DNA of 64,000 nt from JAAXKN01 sp050258815 (GCA_050258815.1 JBLMZM010000316.1:3186-67185), one strand, 5' to 3'; counted from the first letter of the stretch, positions 37,114 through 46,054 are shown. Translations and numbers: made by a program. Notes: generated from the sequence alone by a model not told the origin.

Positions 37114-38043
37114 TCAGATTGTCCCGGCAGAAATTGATTCCTTCAGTTCTCCAAGTAAAAGCTGCCTGATTTTATCATATTTTTCACGCGGTATCTGATT
37201 TTTTATCTTTGAAATCTCGAGCAGTATTAATGACTGTGAAATATAGTTAAGAAAAAGAACATTAACCCCATTCTTACCCTCATCAGGAATTATCGATTTT
37301 GTTTTCAGCGCCCTGAGGTGGTTTTCAATGGTTTCTATATCCACTCTGTCCACCGGACCCGATAGCGCCCTGATAATGCCTTCCTTCCCTGCATTCTCCA
37401 GTGATGATCTGACGATGGGCTTTATCATATTGATGAAATCCACACCTTCGGCCTTGCTCATATTAAAGGACTGCTGGGAATTGTACAGGTTAGCAATCAG
37501 AAAGTTGGAAGCAAAGACCCCTGCAATGTGATAGAATATCTTGTCTGCCGACTCAATATAAAATGGCTGCATGCCCATTTTTTTTGCAAGTGTTGTCAGG
37601 GAATCCTGCGTCTGAGCATCAATACTTTCAATTGCTGCATAAGCCCCGCGGATTTCAGCTGCATCCCTGGAGGGAAAAGTCTGCATAATGTGCAGAGAAG
37701 CAACTGCGGCTCCCTTATGGCGCAAAGCATCCAGCTGCAGGACGGTTTGTGAGCCTGAAAGATGAATAAACAGAGAGTTCTTAAAGTCGAGATTACATTC
37801 TGAAAGCTTCAGTGCGGTTGGAGTAATCTCGCCATCAGGCACAGCAAGAAAGAACAACCTGGTTTCTGTGGGTATTTCTGAATAATTGTCGGTATAGAAC
37901 CCAATTCCGAATTTATCTGCGAGCAGACCCGCAGACTTCCGGGTCCTGCTGACTACACAGATAATATTTTCGCTTATTTCCAGTAACGCCCTTGTAAGTG
38001 AAAAAGCAATCTTTCCCGCCCCGATTATCGCAACATCACTCAT
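37114..38043 (-). CDS. Rossmann-fold DUF2520 protein
   Basis: 309 residues. The N-terminal dinucleotide-binding domain begins VAIIGAGKIAFSL and has VVSRTRKSAGLLA and FLAVPDGEI. The C-terminal helical DUF2520 domain (HIAGVFASNFLIANLY, ALSGPVDRVDIETIENHL) resembles the second domain of pyrroline-5-carboxylate reductase and F420-dependent reductase-like enzymes. Such proteins are predicted NAD(P)-dependent oxidoreductases without a settled substrate. It overlaps the MEMO-family gene by eight bases and is the last gene of the tnaA-AMMECR1-MEMO run. Confidence 0.88.
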   Translation of the reverse strand: MSDVAIIGAGKIAFSLTRALLEISENIICVVSRTRKSAGLLADKFGIGFYTDNYSEIPTETRLFFLAVPDGEITPTALKLSECNLDFKNSLFIHLSGSQTVLQLDALRHKGAAVASLHIMQTFPSRDAAEIRGAYAAIESIDAQTQDSLTTLAKKMGMQPFYIESADKIFYHIAGVFASNFLIANLYNSQQSFNMSKAEGVDFINMIKPIVRSSLENAGKEGIIRALSGPVDRVDIETIENHLRALKTKSIIPDEGKNGVNVLFLNYISQSLILLEISKIKNQIPREKYDKIRQLLLGELKESISAGTI

Positions 38044-38857
38044 AAATCATTGCCGAAAGATAACCCACCACTTCTGAAAAGTCTCCCGTAACATCTCCTG
38101 AGTCACTGCGGTCCAGAACTACGGCCTTCTTTTTATTAATCAGGTCAGCTGTTCTCATTGCCGCAACGATTGGACCTCCTCCGCAAGCCTCGCAGCGGTT
38201 GGTCTCCAGGTCCTCCAGCAGTGCATTATAATCAAAGCCTGCAATCCTCCTCTCTACAATTGAGTCCAGTTTATCGGCCTGCTGCTTGGTATGAAAATGT
38301 GACAGGTCCGAGCTGGCCACAATCAGCGTTCTTTCATCTACTACCTTTGCAAGCCTGTCGGAAAGTTCAAAAAGGAAGGGAGGCTTCTGATCGCCAATTA
38401 CTATTGGAAGAATTGAAAATTCCTTCAGCACCATCTGCAGGAACGGAAGCTGCACTTCCAGGGCATGCTCCTGACGGTGCCCCTCTATTCCCTGGAAAAT
38501 AAGTTTTGAGTCCTTTGTTATCTCTTCACGCATCTTCTTATTCACGGGAATTATGCCCAGGGGGGTTTTGTATGCATCCCCCTTGTACACAGATACTCCC
38601 GGAAAATATTCCCTGTGACTCGGAGATAAAATAACTACCGTATCATATGCTCTGTCCTTAATTGCATTATAGGCATACGCAGCCGTTCTGCCCGAATAGA
38701 TATATCCGGCGTGCGGAACAACAATTGCGGCAATATCACCCGCTGACTTTTCAGTTTTTGACATATCCAGCAGGTATTTTACCTCCTCTTTCAGCTTTCG
38801 CTCATCGGCAGGATAAAACATGCCAGCTACGGCTGGCGGCCTAATCATCGTTTCCAT
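38036..38857 (-). CDS. amrB: AmmeMemoRadiSam system protein B (MEMO1 family)
   Basis: 273 residues. Family motifs: IRPPAVAGMFYPADERKL, VVPHAGYIYSGRTAAYAY (first histidine site), ILSPSHREYF, GHRQEHALEVQLPFL, ASSDLSHFH and the cysteine of CEACGGGPIVAAM. Human MEMO1 uses equivalent His and Cys residues to bind metal. In prokaryotes MEMO and AMMECR1 proteins occur beside a radical SAM enzyme as the AmmeMemoRadiSam set, whose function is not established. Its start overlaps the AMMECR1-type gene by 17 bases, and the radical SAM partner is not in the window. Confidence 0.95.
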   Translation of the reverse strand: METMIRPPAVAGMFYPADERKLKEEVKYLLDMSKTEKSAGDIAAIVVPHAGYIYSGRTAAYAYNAIKDRAYDTVVILSPSHREYFPGVSVYKGDAYKTPLGIIPVNKKMREEITKDSKLIFQGIEGHRQEHALEVQLPFLQMVLKEFSILPIVIGDQKPPFLFELSDRLAKVVDERTLIVASSDLSHFHTKQQADKLDSIVERRIAGFDYNALLEDLETNRCEACGGGPIVAAMRTADLINKKKAVVLDRSDSGDVTGDFSEVVGYLSAMIYE

Positions 38858-39422
38858 GTTTCTGATTCCTTATCTCTTCTTCTGAAAATACGCTGGCGGT
38901 AAAAAGGTTCATCTTTAATTTTCGCTTCCGCCACAAATCCGAAGGTAACCCCGCTTTCTCACAAAGCGCGGAGAGAAATTCATCCTTATCCATGTTGTGT
39001 TCAACCGGTACCTGGGGCAGCAATAATGCCCTTCTGCCCAAATCCTCCAGAATGACGCCATGCCTGCCAAGTATTATATCATCATAACTGTTCATCTTAA
39101 AGGGAGGAGATAACACAGATATTTCTATCTCAACATCATCCAGCTCCTCTTTCTGCAATGAAGTAAAGCGCGGATCATTCACTGCGGCTCTTCTTGCAGC
39201 ATCACAAACGGTCTGGAAGAGAGTATTATCCGAGATTATGAAACCGATGCATCCCCTGAGCGAGCCGTTCTTTGTAAGCGTCACAAAGGCGCCTGCATGC
39301 AGTTTAAGATTCGGATACTCGCTGTAATCCACTTCGGGCACATTGCCTCCGGTAAAGTAGGTCCTGATGGACTCACGTGCAGCCTGTATGAGAATCTTTT
39401 TTTCTTTTTCCGATAATTCCAT
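38841..39422 (-). CDS. amrA: AmmeMemoRadiSam system protein A (AMMECR1 family)
   Basis: 193 residues. It contains the invariant LRGCIG motif of AMMECR1 (KNGSLRGCIGFI, near residue 55), AVNDPRFTSLQKEEL, and VEIEISVLSPP. The end QVPVEHNMDKDEFLSALCEKAG is also typical. The reaction is unknown. It overlaps the MEMO gene by 17 bases and follows the unknown gene at 39446 by 23 bases, so the set is translated from one message. Confidence 0.95.
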   Translation of the reverse strand: MELSEKEKKILIQAARESIRTYFTGGNVPEVDYSEYPNLKLHAGAFVTLTKNGSLRGCIGFIISDNTLFQTVCDAARRAAVNDPRFTSLQKEELDDVEIEISVLSPPFKMNSYDDIILGRHGVILEDLGRRALLLPQVPVEHNMDKDEFLSALCEKAGLPSDLWRKRKLKMNLFTASVFSEEEIRNQKHGNDD

Positions 39423-39445
39423 TCTTCTTTACCCTTAAGCCATTA

Positions 39446-40270
39446 TCATACTATTTCGGAAACAATTATTTCCTTTTTCTCCTTTAATATAAACACGAGG
39501 TTATGTTTCATAAAAAAAGAATCTGGGACAAATGAATTTGCCCCTGAATTCAGTACTTCATCATAAATGAGTTCTTGTGTGTGTAGATCAGCTGCCAGGA
39601 ATCTGTTAACCAGCGTCCTGTCTGAGAGCCTCTCATAATAATTAAAAAGAAGAACATTCCCGTACCTTACAAACTCAACATTTCCTTCAATATTCAATCC
39701 CACTGTAAATTTATCAATTATTACCTTTATTTCAATGTCATGAATTTTATCCGGGAAATATGTATTGGGGAAAAGATAATCCCTGTACTGCGCTTCTTCG
39801 TCGATACTATCCCTTATCAGGTTAATTCCCTCCGGGTCATTTCCCAGTTCCTCCACCAGTTCGCCCGAAAGGTAGTCGAGGGCATAAAACTCCCTGGTTT
39901 CAAACTTCTGCCTGAAGCCGTACATCCTGTCATCATGCATAAAAAGGAACAACACCGAATCAGAGTGCCAGAGAATTTTTTGCTGACTGATGTCAAAGGC
40001 AATGATCTCCTTGTGGCCCGGCATGTCCGGTTTTGCATACTTGTGGAAGTAAATAACATCCTTGTAAACCGCCTCAATTCCAATCCAGAATTTTTCCTCA
40101 AGCTGAAGGTTCCTGAAAATATCCCTGCCGCTTGCTGCATCCAGGCAGTTGAAGTAAGCCTGTTTTTTTTCAATATCCCTGTCTTCAACAATGAGTTTGT
40201 TGGATTCAGAGATCAGAAGCCTGAAGAGCTGCCTGTTATTGGTATAGATATATTTTTTATTAATTTTCAT
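39446..40270 (-). CDS. Uncharacterised cytoplasmic protein in the tnaA operon
   Basis: 274 residues from ATG 40270; the frame extends upstream to a TTG at 40312 inside tnaA, but the ATG fits better. No signal or membrane segment. Repeated beta strands with IIAFDISQQKILWHSDS, FYALDYLSGELVEEL and FLAADLHTQELIYDEV look like PQQ or WD-type propeller blades, in the style of small Bacteroidota DUF4905-like proteins; this match is from memory and weak. It sits 28 bases after tnaA and 23 before the AMMECR1 gene. Function unknown. Confidence 0.72.
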   Translation of the reverse strand: MKINKKYIYTNNRQLFRLLISESNKLIVEDRDIEKKQAYFNCLDAASGRDIFRNLQLEEKFWIGIEAVYKDVIYFHKYAKPDMPGHKEIIAFDISQQKILWHSDSVLFLFMHDDRMYGFRQKFETREFYALDYLSGELVEELGNDPEGINLIRDSIDEEAQYRDYLFPNTYFPDKIHDIEIKVIIDKFTVGLNIEGNVEFVRYGNVLLFNYYERLSDRTLVNRFLAADLHTQELIYDEVLNSGANSFVPDSFFMKHNLVFILKEKKEIIVSEIV

Positions 40271-40298
40271 TCGTATCTGCTTCTTTTTGTTTTTAGTA

Positions 40299-41669
40299 CT
40301 ATAACTGTTCAAACCTTGCCGTAAAATGTCTCAGCATCGGAGCTTCATAAACAATCTTATACCCTTTCATTTTTTCTCTTCTGTTAAAGACATCAATTAC
40401 AACTTCGGCAACGTAATCAATGTGGCTCTGTGTATAAACTCTCCTTGGAATTGCTAGTCTTACAAGTTCCATCGGAGGAGCTATAAGCTGCCCATCCTGG
40501 CCATACTTGCCGAACATTACACTGCCGATCTCAACCGATCTGATGCCGCCTTCAATGTATAATTCTGCTGCTATAGACTGTCCCGGGAACTGTTCCTGCG
40601 GTATATTGGGAAGAAATCTCTTTGCATCCAGGTATATTGCATGGCCTCCTGGCGGCTCAATCATTGGCACTCCTGCTGCAAGCAGTTTTTCACCCAGGTA
40701 CTCTACGCTCCTTATCCTGTACTGCAGGTAGCTTTCCTCAAGCACCTCCTCAAGTCCCTGAGCCACGGCTTCCAGATCCCTGCCGGCAAGACCACCATAG
40801 GTAGGAAAGCCCTCGGTAACGATAAGCAGATTCCTGCAGAGCATGGCAAGGTTATCATCATTCAGGGCAAGAAAGCCGCCTATATTTACCAGAGCATCTT
40901 TCTTGGCACTCATGGTGCAACCATCGGCATATGAAAACATCTCCTGCGCAATCTCAAGAACAGATTTATCCTTATAGCCCGGCTCCCTTTTCTTTATAAA
41001 ATAAGCATTTTCTGCAAAACGGCATGCATCCAGAAACAGCGGAATACCATATTTTTTGCAGACCTCTTTGGTCTCCCTGATATTCTGCATAGAAACAGGC
41101 TGGCCCCCACCGGAATTATTTGTTACCGTTATCAGGCAAAGCGGAATATTTTCTTTTCCCTTTTCCAGAATAAATGACTCCAGGGCCTTAATGTCCATAT
41201 TCCCCTTAAAATCGGCGCGTACTTCGGGATGCTTGCCAACCTCATTCAGGAGATCAAATGCTTCTGCCTTAGAGAATTCTATGTTTGCACGCGTTGTATC
41301 GAAGTGTGTGTTATTCGGGAAATATTTACCCGGTCCGCCCGTTATCGAAAATAATATTTTTTCAGCGGCTCTTCCCTGATGAGTAGGAATTATAAACTTC
41401 ATCCCTGTAATCTTTTTTACCATGGCTTCGAACCGGTAAAAGCTCTTTGAACCGGCGTATGACTCGTCCCCATCCATAATACCTGCCCACTGTTTTGCAC
41501 TCATGGCCGAAGTACCGCTGTCGGTAAGAAGATCAATAATTACGTCTTCAGCACGGATCATAAATGTATTATAACCGGCTTCCCTGATGATTCTTTCTCT
41601 TTCTTCCCTTGTAGTAAACCTTATGGGCTCTACTGACTTAATTTTAAAAGGTTCAATGATAGTTTTCAT
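40299..41669 (-). CDS. tnaA: Tryptophanase (beta-eliminating lyase)
   Basis: 456 residues, PLP fold type I. Family motifs: IDLLTDSGTSAMS, GDESYAGS, IPTHQGRAAE, NNSGGGQPVS, PLFLDACRFAENAYFI and the PLP lysine in TMSAKKDALVN. Tyrosine phenol-lyase and tryptophanase are close relatives. Here GGIRSVEIGS has isoleucine where phenol-lyase has its phenol-binding arginine, and LRHFTARF has histidine where phenol-lyase has phenylalanine. Both features match tryptophanase, which splits tryptophan to indole, pyruvate and ammonia. It is the first gene of a leftward run of five. No TnaC-like leader peptide was seen in the 207 bases upstream. Confidence 0.9.
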   Translation of the reverse strand: MKTIIEPFKIKSVEPIRFTTREERERIIREAGYNTFMIRAEDVIIDLLTDSGTSAMSAKQWAGIMDGDESYAGSKSFYRFEAMVKKITGMKFIIPTHQGRAAEKILFSITGGPGKYFPNNTHFDTTRANIEFSKAEAFDLLNEVGKHPEVRADFKGNMDIKALESFILEKGKENIPLCLITVTNNSGGGQPVSMQNIRETKEVCKKYGIPLFLDACRFAENAYFIKKREPGYKDKSVLEIAQEMFSYADGCTMSAKKDALVNIGGFLALNDDNLAMLCRNLLIVTEGFPTYGGLAGRDLEAVAQGLEEVLEESYLQYRIRSVEYLGEKLLAAGVPMIEPPGGHAIYLDAKRFLPNIPQEQFPGQSIAAELYIEGGIRSVEIGSVMFGKYGQDGQLIAPPMELVRLAIPRRVYTQSHIDYVAEVVIDVFNRREKMKGYKIVYEAPMLRHFTARFEQL

Positions 41670-41876
41670 AAAATTCCCATGTGTTAAAAAACGCTTTTTT
41701 TACACTCTAACTTAGCTCTTTACGTCAAATTAGGCAAGCAAACAATTTTCAGCAGTGCCCAGGTCCGTTACGTTGCTTATTTACGTGCGGCCAGGGGGCG
41801 GCATGTTCACTGAGTTTAGTTTCCTTTAAGAGTTTTTCCATTAATTGAAAAATTTTCCCGGAATATTCCTCCCGAT

Positions 41877-41918
41877 GTAGATAATACTTGACATTTTGTT
41901 AAGTATTATCTACATTTT
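41877..41918 (+). promoter_or_regulatory. Promoter inside a perfect 13-base inverted repeat (probable operator of the XRE gene)
   Basis: GTAGATAATACTT (41877-41889) and its exact reverse complement AAGTATTATCTAC (41901-41913) are separated by 11 bases. TTG at 41888-41890, 20 bases, then TACATTTT at 41911-41918 form a promoter like others in this window; read as sigma-70 type it is TTGACA-N17-TACATT. The arms touch both promoter elements, and the XRE start codon is 24 bases downstream. A dimer bound here would block the promoter, suggesting autorepression. Confidence 0.75.
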
Positions 41919-41941
41919 TATTGACTATTAACATTTTATAT

Positions 41942-42148
41942 ATGCTTCATAACAGGCTGAAAAAATTCAGATTTGAGAAGGATCAGATCACACAGGACGA
42001 ACTTGCCGGCAGGGTGGGGGTTTCCAGGCATACCATTCTGGCAATCGAAAACGGGAAGTTTAATCCTTCTGTACTCCTGGCACTTAAGATTGCCGCATTT
42101 TTTAACTGCAGGGTTGAAGACATTTTTTTCATAGAGGAGGATAAATAA
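41942..42148 (+). CDS. XRE-family helix-turn-helix regulator
   Basis: 68 residues from ATG 41942. It is a lone HTH domain: TQDELAGRVGVSRHTILAIE is the helix-turn-helix and NGKFNPSVLLALKIAAFF the following helices, ending VEDIFFIEEDK. Short YozG-like regulators of this kind are usually dimeric repressors encoded next to a membrane protein. There is no good ribosome site, and the predicted transcript start is close to the ATG, so the message may have a very short leader. The stop is followed one base later by the membrane protein gene. Confidence 0.92.
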   Translation: MLHNRLKKFRFEKDQITQDELAGRVGVSRHTILAIENGKFNPSVLLALKIAAFFNCRVEDIFFIEEDK

Positions 42149-42149
42149 A

Positions 42150-42491
42150 ATGATATTCCGCTATCTATATGAGGCTTTAGTCGGAGCTTTGTGCCTTGTT
42201 CTGGTACTCTTTCTGGGAGCCAAGGGCCTGGCAGCTCTGGCTTTGCTTGCCCCAAGACCCATATTTATGAGGCTCATAAAACCGGGACTGGATGAGCGGG
42301 AGCTCTCGCTTTTTTACAAAACCGGTAACTTCACTCTCGGAGCAATGGTACTGGTTATTGTTGTCATTAATCAGCTTTCCGGCATCACTGTTAACGGTCA
42401 TCAGATTGGCACTAACTGGGGCGGACTGATTGTCGCCGCCTTCGTTTTTATACACGGCATTGCGGGCCTGATCATCTATAAAATGGGCTGA
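42150..42491 (+). CDS. Three-helix membrane protein paired with the XRE regulator
   Basis: 113 residues with three clear membrane segments (about 8-34, 62-82 and 90-111), a positively charged first loop (PRPIFMRLIKPGLDERE) and a short C-terminus (KMG). No recognised family. GAGGA within the XRE coding end serves as ribosome site, and the one-base gap indicates coupled translation. The pair may form a sensing or transport module under the palindromic promoter; the function is not known. Confidence 0.82.
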   Translation: MIFRYLYEALVGALCLVLVLFLGAKGLAALALLAPRPIFMRLIKPGLDERELSLFYKTGNFTLGAMVLVIVVINQLSGITVNGHQIGTNWGGLIVAAFVFIHGIAGLIIYKMG

Positions 42492-42637
42492 TTCTTTACC
42501 AGAAAATGTCTGCGTATAAAATTTTTATATTAATAAAAAGGACATTTACTTTTAAAAATAATTCACTAAATTAAGCAGTGTAATTATGCTGCTCTAATTC
42601 TTCATGTATCCAAAAATTTTAATTAGGAGAGGTTAAC

Positions 42638-43465
42638 ATGGAAGAGATTCACAATCAGGAAGTAGTATCTACTGACAAACCTGCTCAACCAGCCGAAGAA
42701 GAACTTAGTCATTCCGACAAAATAATTGGCATTTTCACTAGTCCTGCCGCCACATACGATAAAATGTCTAAATTTCCTCCGCGGAAAATTGACTGGCTCC
42801 TGCCGGTATGCCTGACAATCGTTTTTGCAATACTTTCGCAAATCGCTATGATGAGCAATGCTCAGATTAAAGATGAAATCCGTCAGAAACAGATCGCACA
42901 GATGGAAAAATCTTTAAACAGCGCCGTGGAAAAAGGACAGATGTCAAGAGAGATGGCAGATGAAAGACTGGAAAAAACCCAGGAAAATATAGACGCTATG
43001 GGTAATGCTGGCATCATATTTCAGATTATTGGGACTATCTTTGTAGTGCTTATCAGCTTTTTTGTAGTAACGGGGGTTTATTTCCTGTTTGCAAAATTTG
43101 TCCTCAAGGGTGACGGGACCTATAATTCCGCAATGTCGGCCAACGGTATGTCATATTATATTGCCATCGTAGGAATTTTACTGATGACAATTGCCTCTTT
43201 GGCTATGTCCAAATTCCTGACCAGTACCAGTGTGGCTGCCTTTATGGGAATGGACAAGTCTTCCTTTACCGGAATGCTGGCATCCAAACTTGATGTCATA
43301 TCAATCTGGGCTCTTGCCGTTACAAGTATCGGTTTTGCAAAGATGTTCCAGGCAAAGTCAGCAGTCAGGTACTATGTAATGATCTTCGGCATCTGGATTG
43401 TATGGAGCTTAATTACTTTCGGTATAGCAAAGGCTGTTCCCGCGCTGAGCTTTTTATCAATGTAA
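42638..43465 (+). CDS. Yip1-domain membrane protein
   Basis: 275 residues. A soluble acidic N-terminus (about 1-28) leads to the family start IIGIFTSPAATYDKMSKFPP, then a membrane helix, a charged helical stretch of about 55 residues (IKDEIRQKQIAQMEKSLNSA to about 125) and four more membrane helices. Yip1-family proteins in bacteria have no settled role; YIP1 domains often occur near envelope biogenesis genes. AGGAGAGG precedes the ATG. Single gene ended by a terminator. Confidence 0.85.
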   Translation: MEEIHNQEVVSTDKPAQPAEEELSHSDKIIGIFTSPAATYDKMSKFPPRKIDWLLPVCLTIVFAILSQIAMMSNAQIKDEIRQKQIAQMEKSLNSAVEKGQMSREMADERLEKTQENIDAMGNAGIIFQIIGTIFVVLISFFVVTGVYFLFAKFVLKGDGTYNSAMSANGMSYYIAIVGILLMTIASLAMSKFLTSTSVAAFMGMDKSSFTGMLASKLDVISIWALAVTSIGFAKMFQAKSAVRYYVMIFGIWIVWSLITFGIAKAVPALSFLSM

Positions 43466-43474
43466 CTTCTGATG

Positions 43475-43504
43475 AAGGGGGCCTGTTAGAGACCCCTTTT
43501 TTTT
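43475..43504 (+). terminator. Terminator after the Yip1-domain gene
   Basis: AAGGGG / CCCCTT (43475-43480 with 43493-43498), loop of 12, then a run of eight T. It lies between converging genes. Confidence 0.8.
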
Positions 43505-43507
43505 ATC

Positions 43508-45973
43508 CTATATAATACTCTGCGGATCTATATCGAAAAATAGCCTTATGTTCCTGTAGCGTGAATTCTTATTAAAGCTAATGAAGGAATTAAGCACGCA
43601 GTTTCTCAGCAGGGCTCCCCCCGGATCAACTTTTCTGTCACTTTTGATAAGAATGTGAAAACGGTAATTCTTCTTGATTTTCGCAATAATTGCCTCTGAG
43701 GGCGGAGTGATCTTTAACCCCCTCTGATGTTTTATGAGGCAGCTGTAAAACTCATCTATTGCTCCTCTGGCATCCGTTTCATTTTCATCACGGGCTTCAA
43801 TAAGGCACAGGCGGCTAAAGGGAGGATAGCCCATCCTTTCACGTATTACTATCTCATGCTCATAAAAAGTCTGGTAGTCGTTTGCAACTACTTTCTGAAG
43901 AACAAAATGCTTGTCGTTTTGCGTCTGAATGATTACCTCACCCTCGGCCTTGCTCCTGCCTGCACGCCCTGAAACCTGTGTTAAAAGCTGAAATGTCCTT
44001 TCATCTGCCCGGAAATCAGGCAGCCAGAGGCTTGTTTCGGCGGCAATAACTCCAACTAGTGTAACATTTGAAAAATCGAGACCTTTAGACACCATCTGCG
44101 TACCAACAAGTATATCGATCTCTCCTTTTCTGAAATTATTCAGAATAAAACCAAGCGCCCCTTTCCGGCTTATGGAATCGGAATCTATTCTCTCAATCCT
44201 TGCATCAGGAAAGTAGTAGGACAGCTCATCCTCAACCCGCTGGGTACCGGTACCAAAATATTTTATCTTTAATGAGCCGCAGTTAGTGCATGCATTCGGT
44301 ACCGGTTTAACGTATCCGCAGTAATGGCATTGCAGCGTATTTTTATTTATGTGAAACACCAGGGGTACAGAACAATCCTTGCACGTTTCCACCTCCCCGC
44401 AGTCCTCACAATAAACCTGAGTCGCAAAACCCCTGCGGTTCTGAAGTATTATGACGCCTTCCTTTTTATTTAACCTCAAGCCAACTTCATCCAGCAGTGT
44501 TTTTGAGAAAACACTTTCCATTCTTTTCTTCTTCTTTTCAAGGGCCACATTTACCAGCCTTATTTCAGGCAGTCTGGCATCATCTACTCTTTCCTTTAAC
44601 TCCAGGAGTTTATATTTGCCTGTTTTAGCATTGTACATGCTTTCTACAGATGGAGTAGCCGAACCCAATACAACAGGACAGTTCGCGATCTTGGCCCTTA
44701 CTATTGCAGCGTCACGCGCCTGGTACTTGGGAACCTGTTCATAATTTTTGTAGCTGCCGTCGTGCTCTTCATCCACTACTATCAGTCCGATGTTTTCCAG
44801 TGGAGCAAAGAGAGCCGAACGGGCCCCTACAACAACGTTGTACCTTCCGGCAATAATGCCTCTCCATGTATCATACCTTTCTCCCATCGACATGCGGCTA
44901 TGGACAACAGCCACGCCATCACCAAAATTATTGAACAGGCGTGAAGTTATCTGCGGAGTAAGTGAGATCTCGGGGACAAGAATAAGCACGTTTTTACCGA
45001 TGCTGTGCGCTGCCTTCGCCATCTCAATGTAAACCTGGGTCTTACCGCTGCCCGTTACACCATGCAAAAGAAAAGACTGAAAAGTCTTCTCCAGAATTTT
45101 CTCAGCTACTTCCTGCTTTACCCTGCACTGTGATTCGGTTAAAACGAGATCCTGGTGCTGTTCATTATATAATTCATTATAATTGCGGGCTACTTCCTGG
45201 TCATAGATTTCAACTAGACCTTTTTCAACGAGGGAATCGGCAGAGGATTTGGATGTATTTGTCTTCTTCAGTAATTCACTTAATGCGAGCGCCTGCCCCT
45301 TGCCTGCAATCAGCTCCATTAAAATCAAAAGCTGTTTGGGGGATTTTTTCTCAAGCTCCGGGAAAACCTCATAGACCTCATCAGTTGAACTGGCCAGTTT
45401 GATAAATTTAACCGTCTTTACGCTGACCTTTGCTTTTTCCAGTTCGTCCAGAATAGTAACGGCACCAAGCTTCTCAAGTGCCCTCAGTATTGAATAGATG
45501 CTCTTCTTCTTAATTTCCTTCTGCAGATAACTGAGGTTGACAACCTCCTGTTCAGACAGAATTTTAAGAATTCCGGATCGTGGTGACTTTGAATCGGTTT
45601 CCTCTGAAAGCATTCTGGCACACATATGCCTGTCACTTACAACTTTCTTCTTCGATTCAACCTCGAGGCCATAAGGGACGGAGTTGCGCAGTGCCTCACC
45701 TAGTGAACTAAGATAATAGTCGGAAATCCATTCATAAAACCTCAGGGATTCAGGGCTGAAAATTGCACACGCATCCAGTATATCCTGAACGGCCTTTATT
45801 TTTCCTGTTACTGTGGTAGTTTCTGTGATATTAATAATAAAACCGGTCAGTATCCGTTTTCCAAACGGTACCACTGCCCTCACTCCCACTTTTGCCATGG
45901 AAGTAAGGTCAGGCGGAACTGAATAGGTAAATACATTTCTGAAAGGAAGTGGAAAAACAATTTCGGCGAACAT
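43508..45973 (-). CDS. priA: Primosomal protein N' (replication restart helicase PriA)
   Basis: 821 residues from ATG 45973. It restarts stalled replication forks. The N-terminal DNA-binding domain begins MFAEIVFPLPFRNVFTYSVP. The helicase core has Walker A HGVTGSGKTQ, DEEH box VVDEEHDGSYKN and SATPS. Eight zinc-binding cysteines lie in four pairs CEDC, CKDC, CHYC and CTNC. Then GTGTQRVEDEL, GTQMVSKGLDF and QVSGRAGRS. The frame opens 19 codons earlier (46030), but those residues lack conservation and cover an inverted repeat. Full-length and intact. Confidence 0.96.
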   Translation of the reverse strand: MFAEIVFPLPFRNVFTYSVPPDLTSMAKVGVRAVVPFGKRILTGFIINITETTTVTGKIKAVQDILDACAIFSPESLRFYEWISDYYLSSLGEALRNSVPYGLEVESKKKVVSDRHMCARMLSEETDSKSPRSGILKILSEQEVVNLSYLQKEIKKKSIYSILRALEKLGAVTILDELEKAKVSVKTVKFIKLASSTDEVYEVFPELEKKSPKQLLILMELIAGKGQALALSELLKKTNTSKSSADSLVEKGLVEIYDQEVARNYNELYNEQHQDLVLTESQCRVKQEVAEKILEKTFQSFLLHGVTGSGKTQVYIEMAKAAHSIGKNVLILVPEISLTPQITSRLFNNFGDGVAVVHSRMSMGERYDTWRGIIAGRYNVVVGARSALFAPLENIGLIVVDEEHDGSYKNYEQVPKYQARDAAIVRAKIANCPVVLGSATPSVESMYNAKTGKYKLLELKERVDDARLPEIRLVNVALEKKKKRMESVFSKTLLDEVGLRLNKKEGVIILQNRRGFATQVYCEDCGEVETCKDCSVPLVFHINKNTLQCHYCGYVKPVPNACTNCGSLKIKYFGTGTQRVEDELSYYFPDARIERIDSDSISRKGALGFILNNFRKGEIDILVGTQMVSKGLDFSNVTLVGVIAAETSLWLPDFRADERTFQLLTQVSGRAGRSKAEGEVIIQTQNDKHFVLQKVVANDYQTFYEHEIVIRERMGYPPFSRLCLIEARDENETDARGAIDEFYSCLIKHQRGLKITPPSEAIIAKIKKNYRFHILIKSDRKVDPGGALLRNCVLNSFISFNKNSRYRNIRLFFDIDPQSII

Positions 45974-46010
45974 GTTATTATCCCGGGATCCGGAGCTCAG
46001 CTCTGAACTG

Positions 46011-46054
46011 TGATGAAAGAACGCGTGCATTTTTTGTTTTGCGTTCTTTCATCA
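46011..46054. promoter_or_regulatory. Perfect 14-base inverted repeat upstream of priA
   Basis: TGATGAAAGAACGC (46011-46024) and GCGTTCTTTCATCA (46041-46054) are exact reverse complements with a 16-base spacer. No T run follows on either strand, so a simple terminator is unlikely. It lies 37 bases before the priA start and 63 bases after the lipoprotein gene. It may be an operator, a transcript-end hairpin or an RNA processing site. Confidence 0.5.

Noticed and set aside
43508..46030. Longer priA start at 46030
   Set aside because: The extra 19 residues are not family-like and cover the inverted repeat; the conserved start is at 45973.
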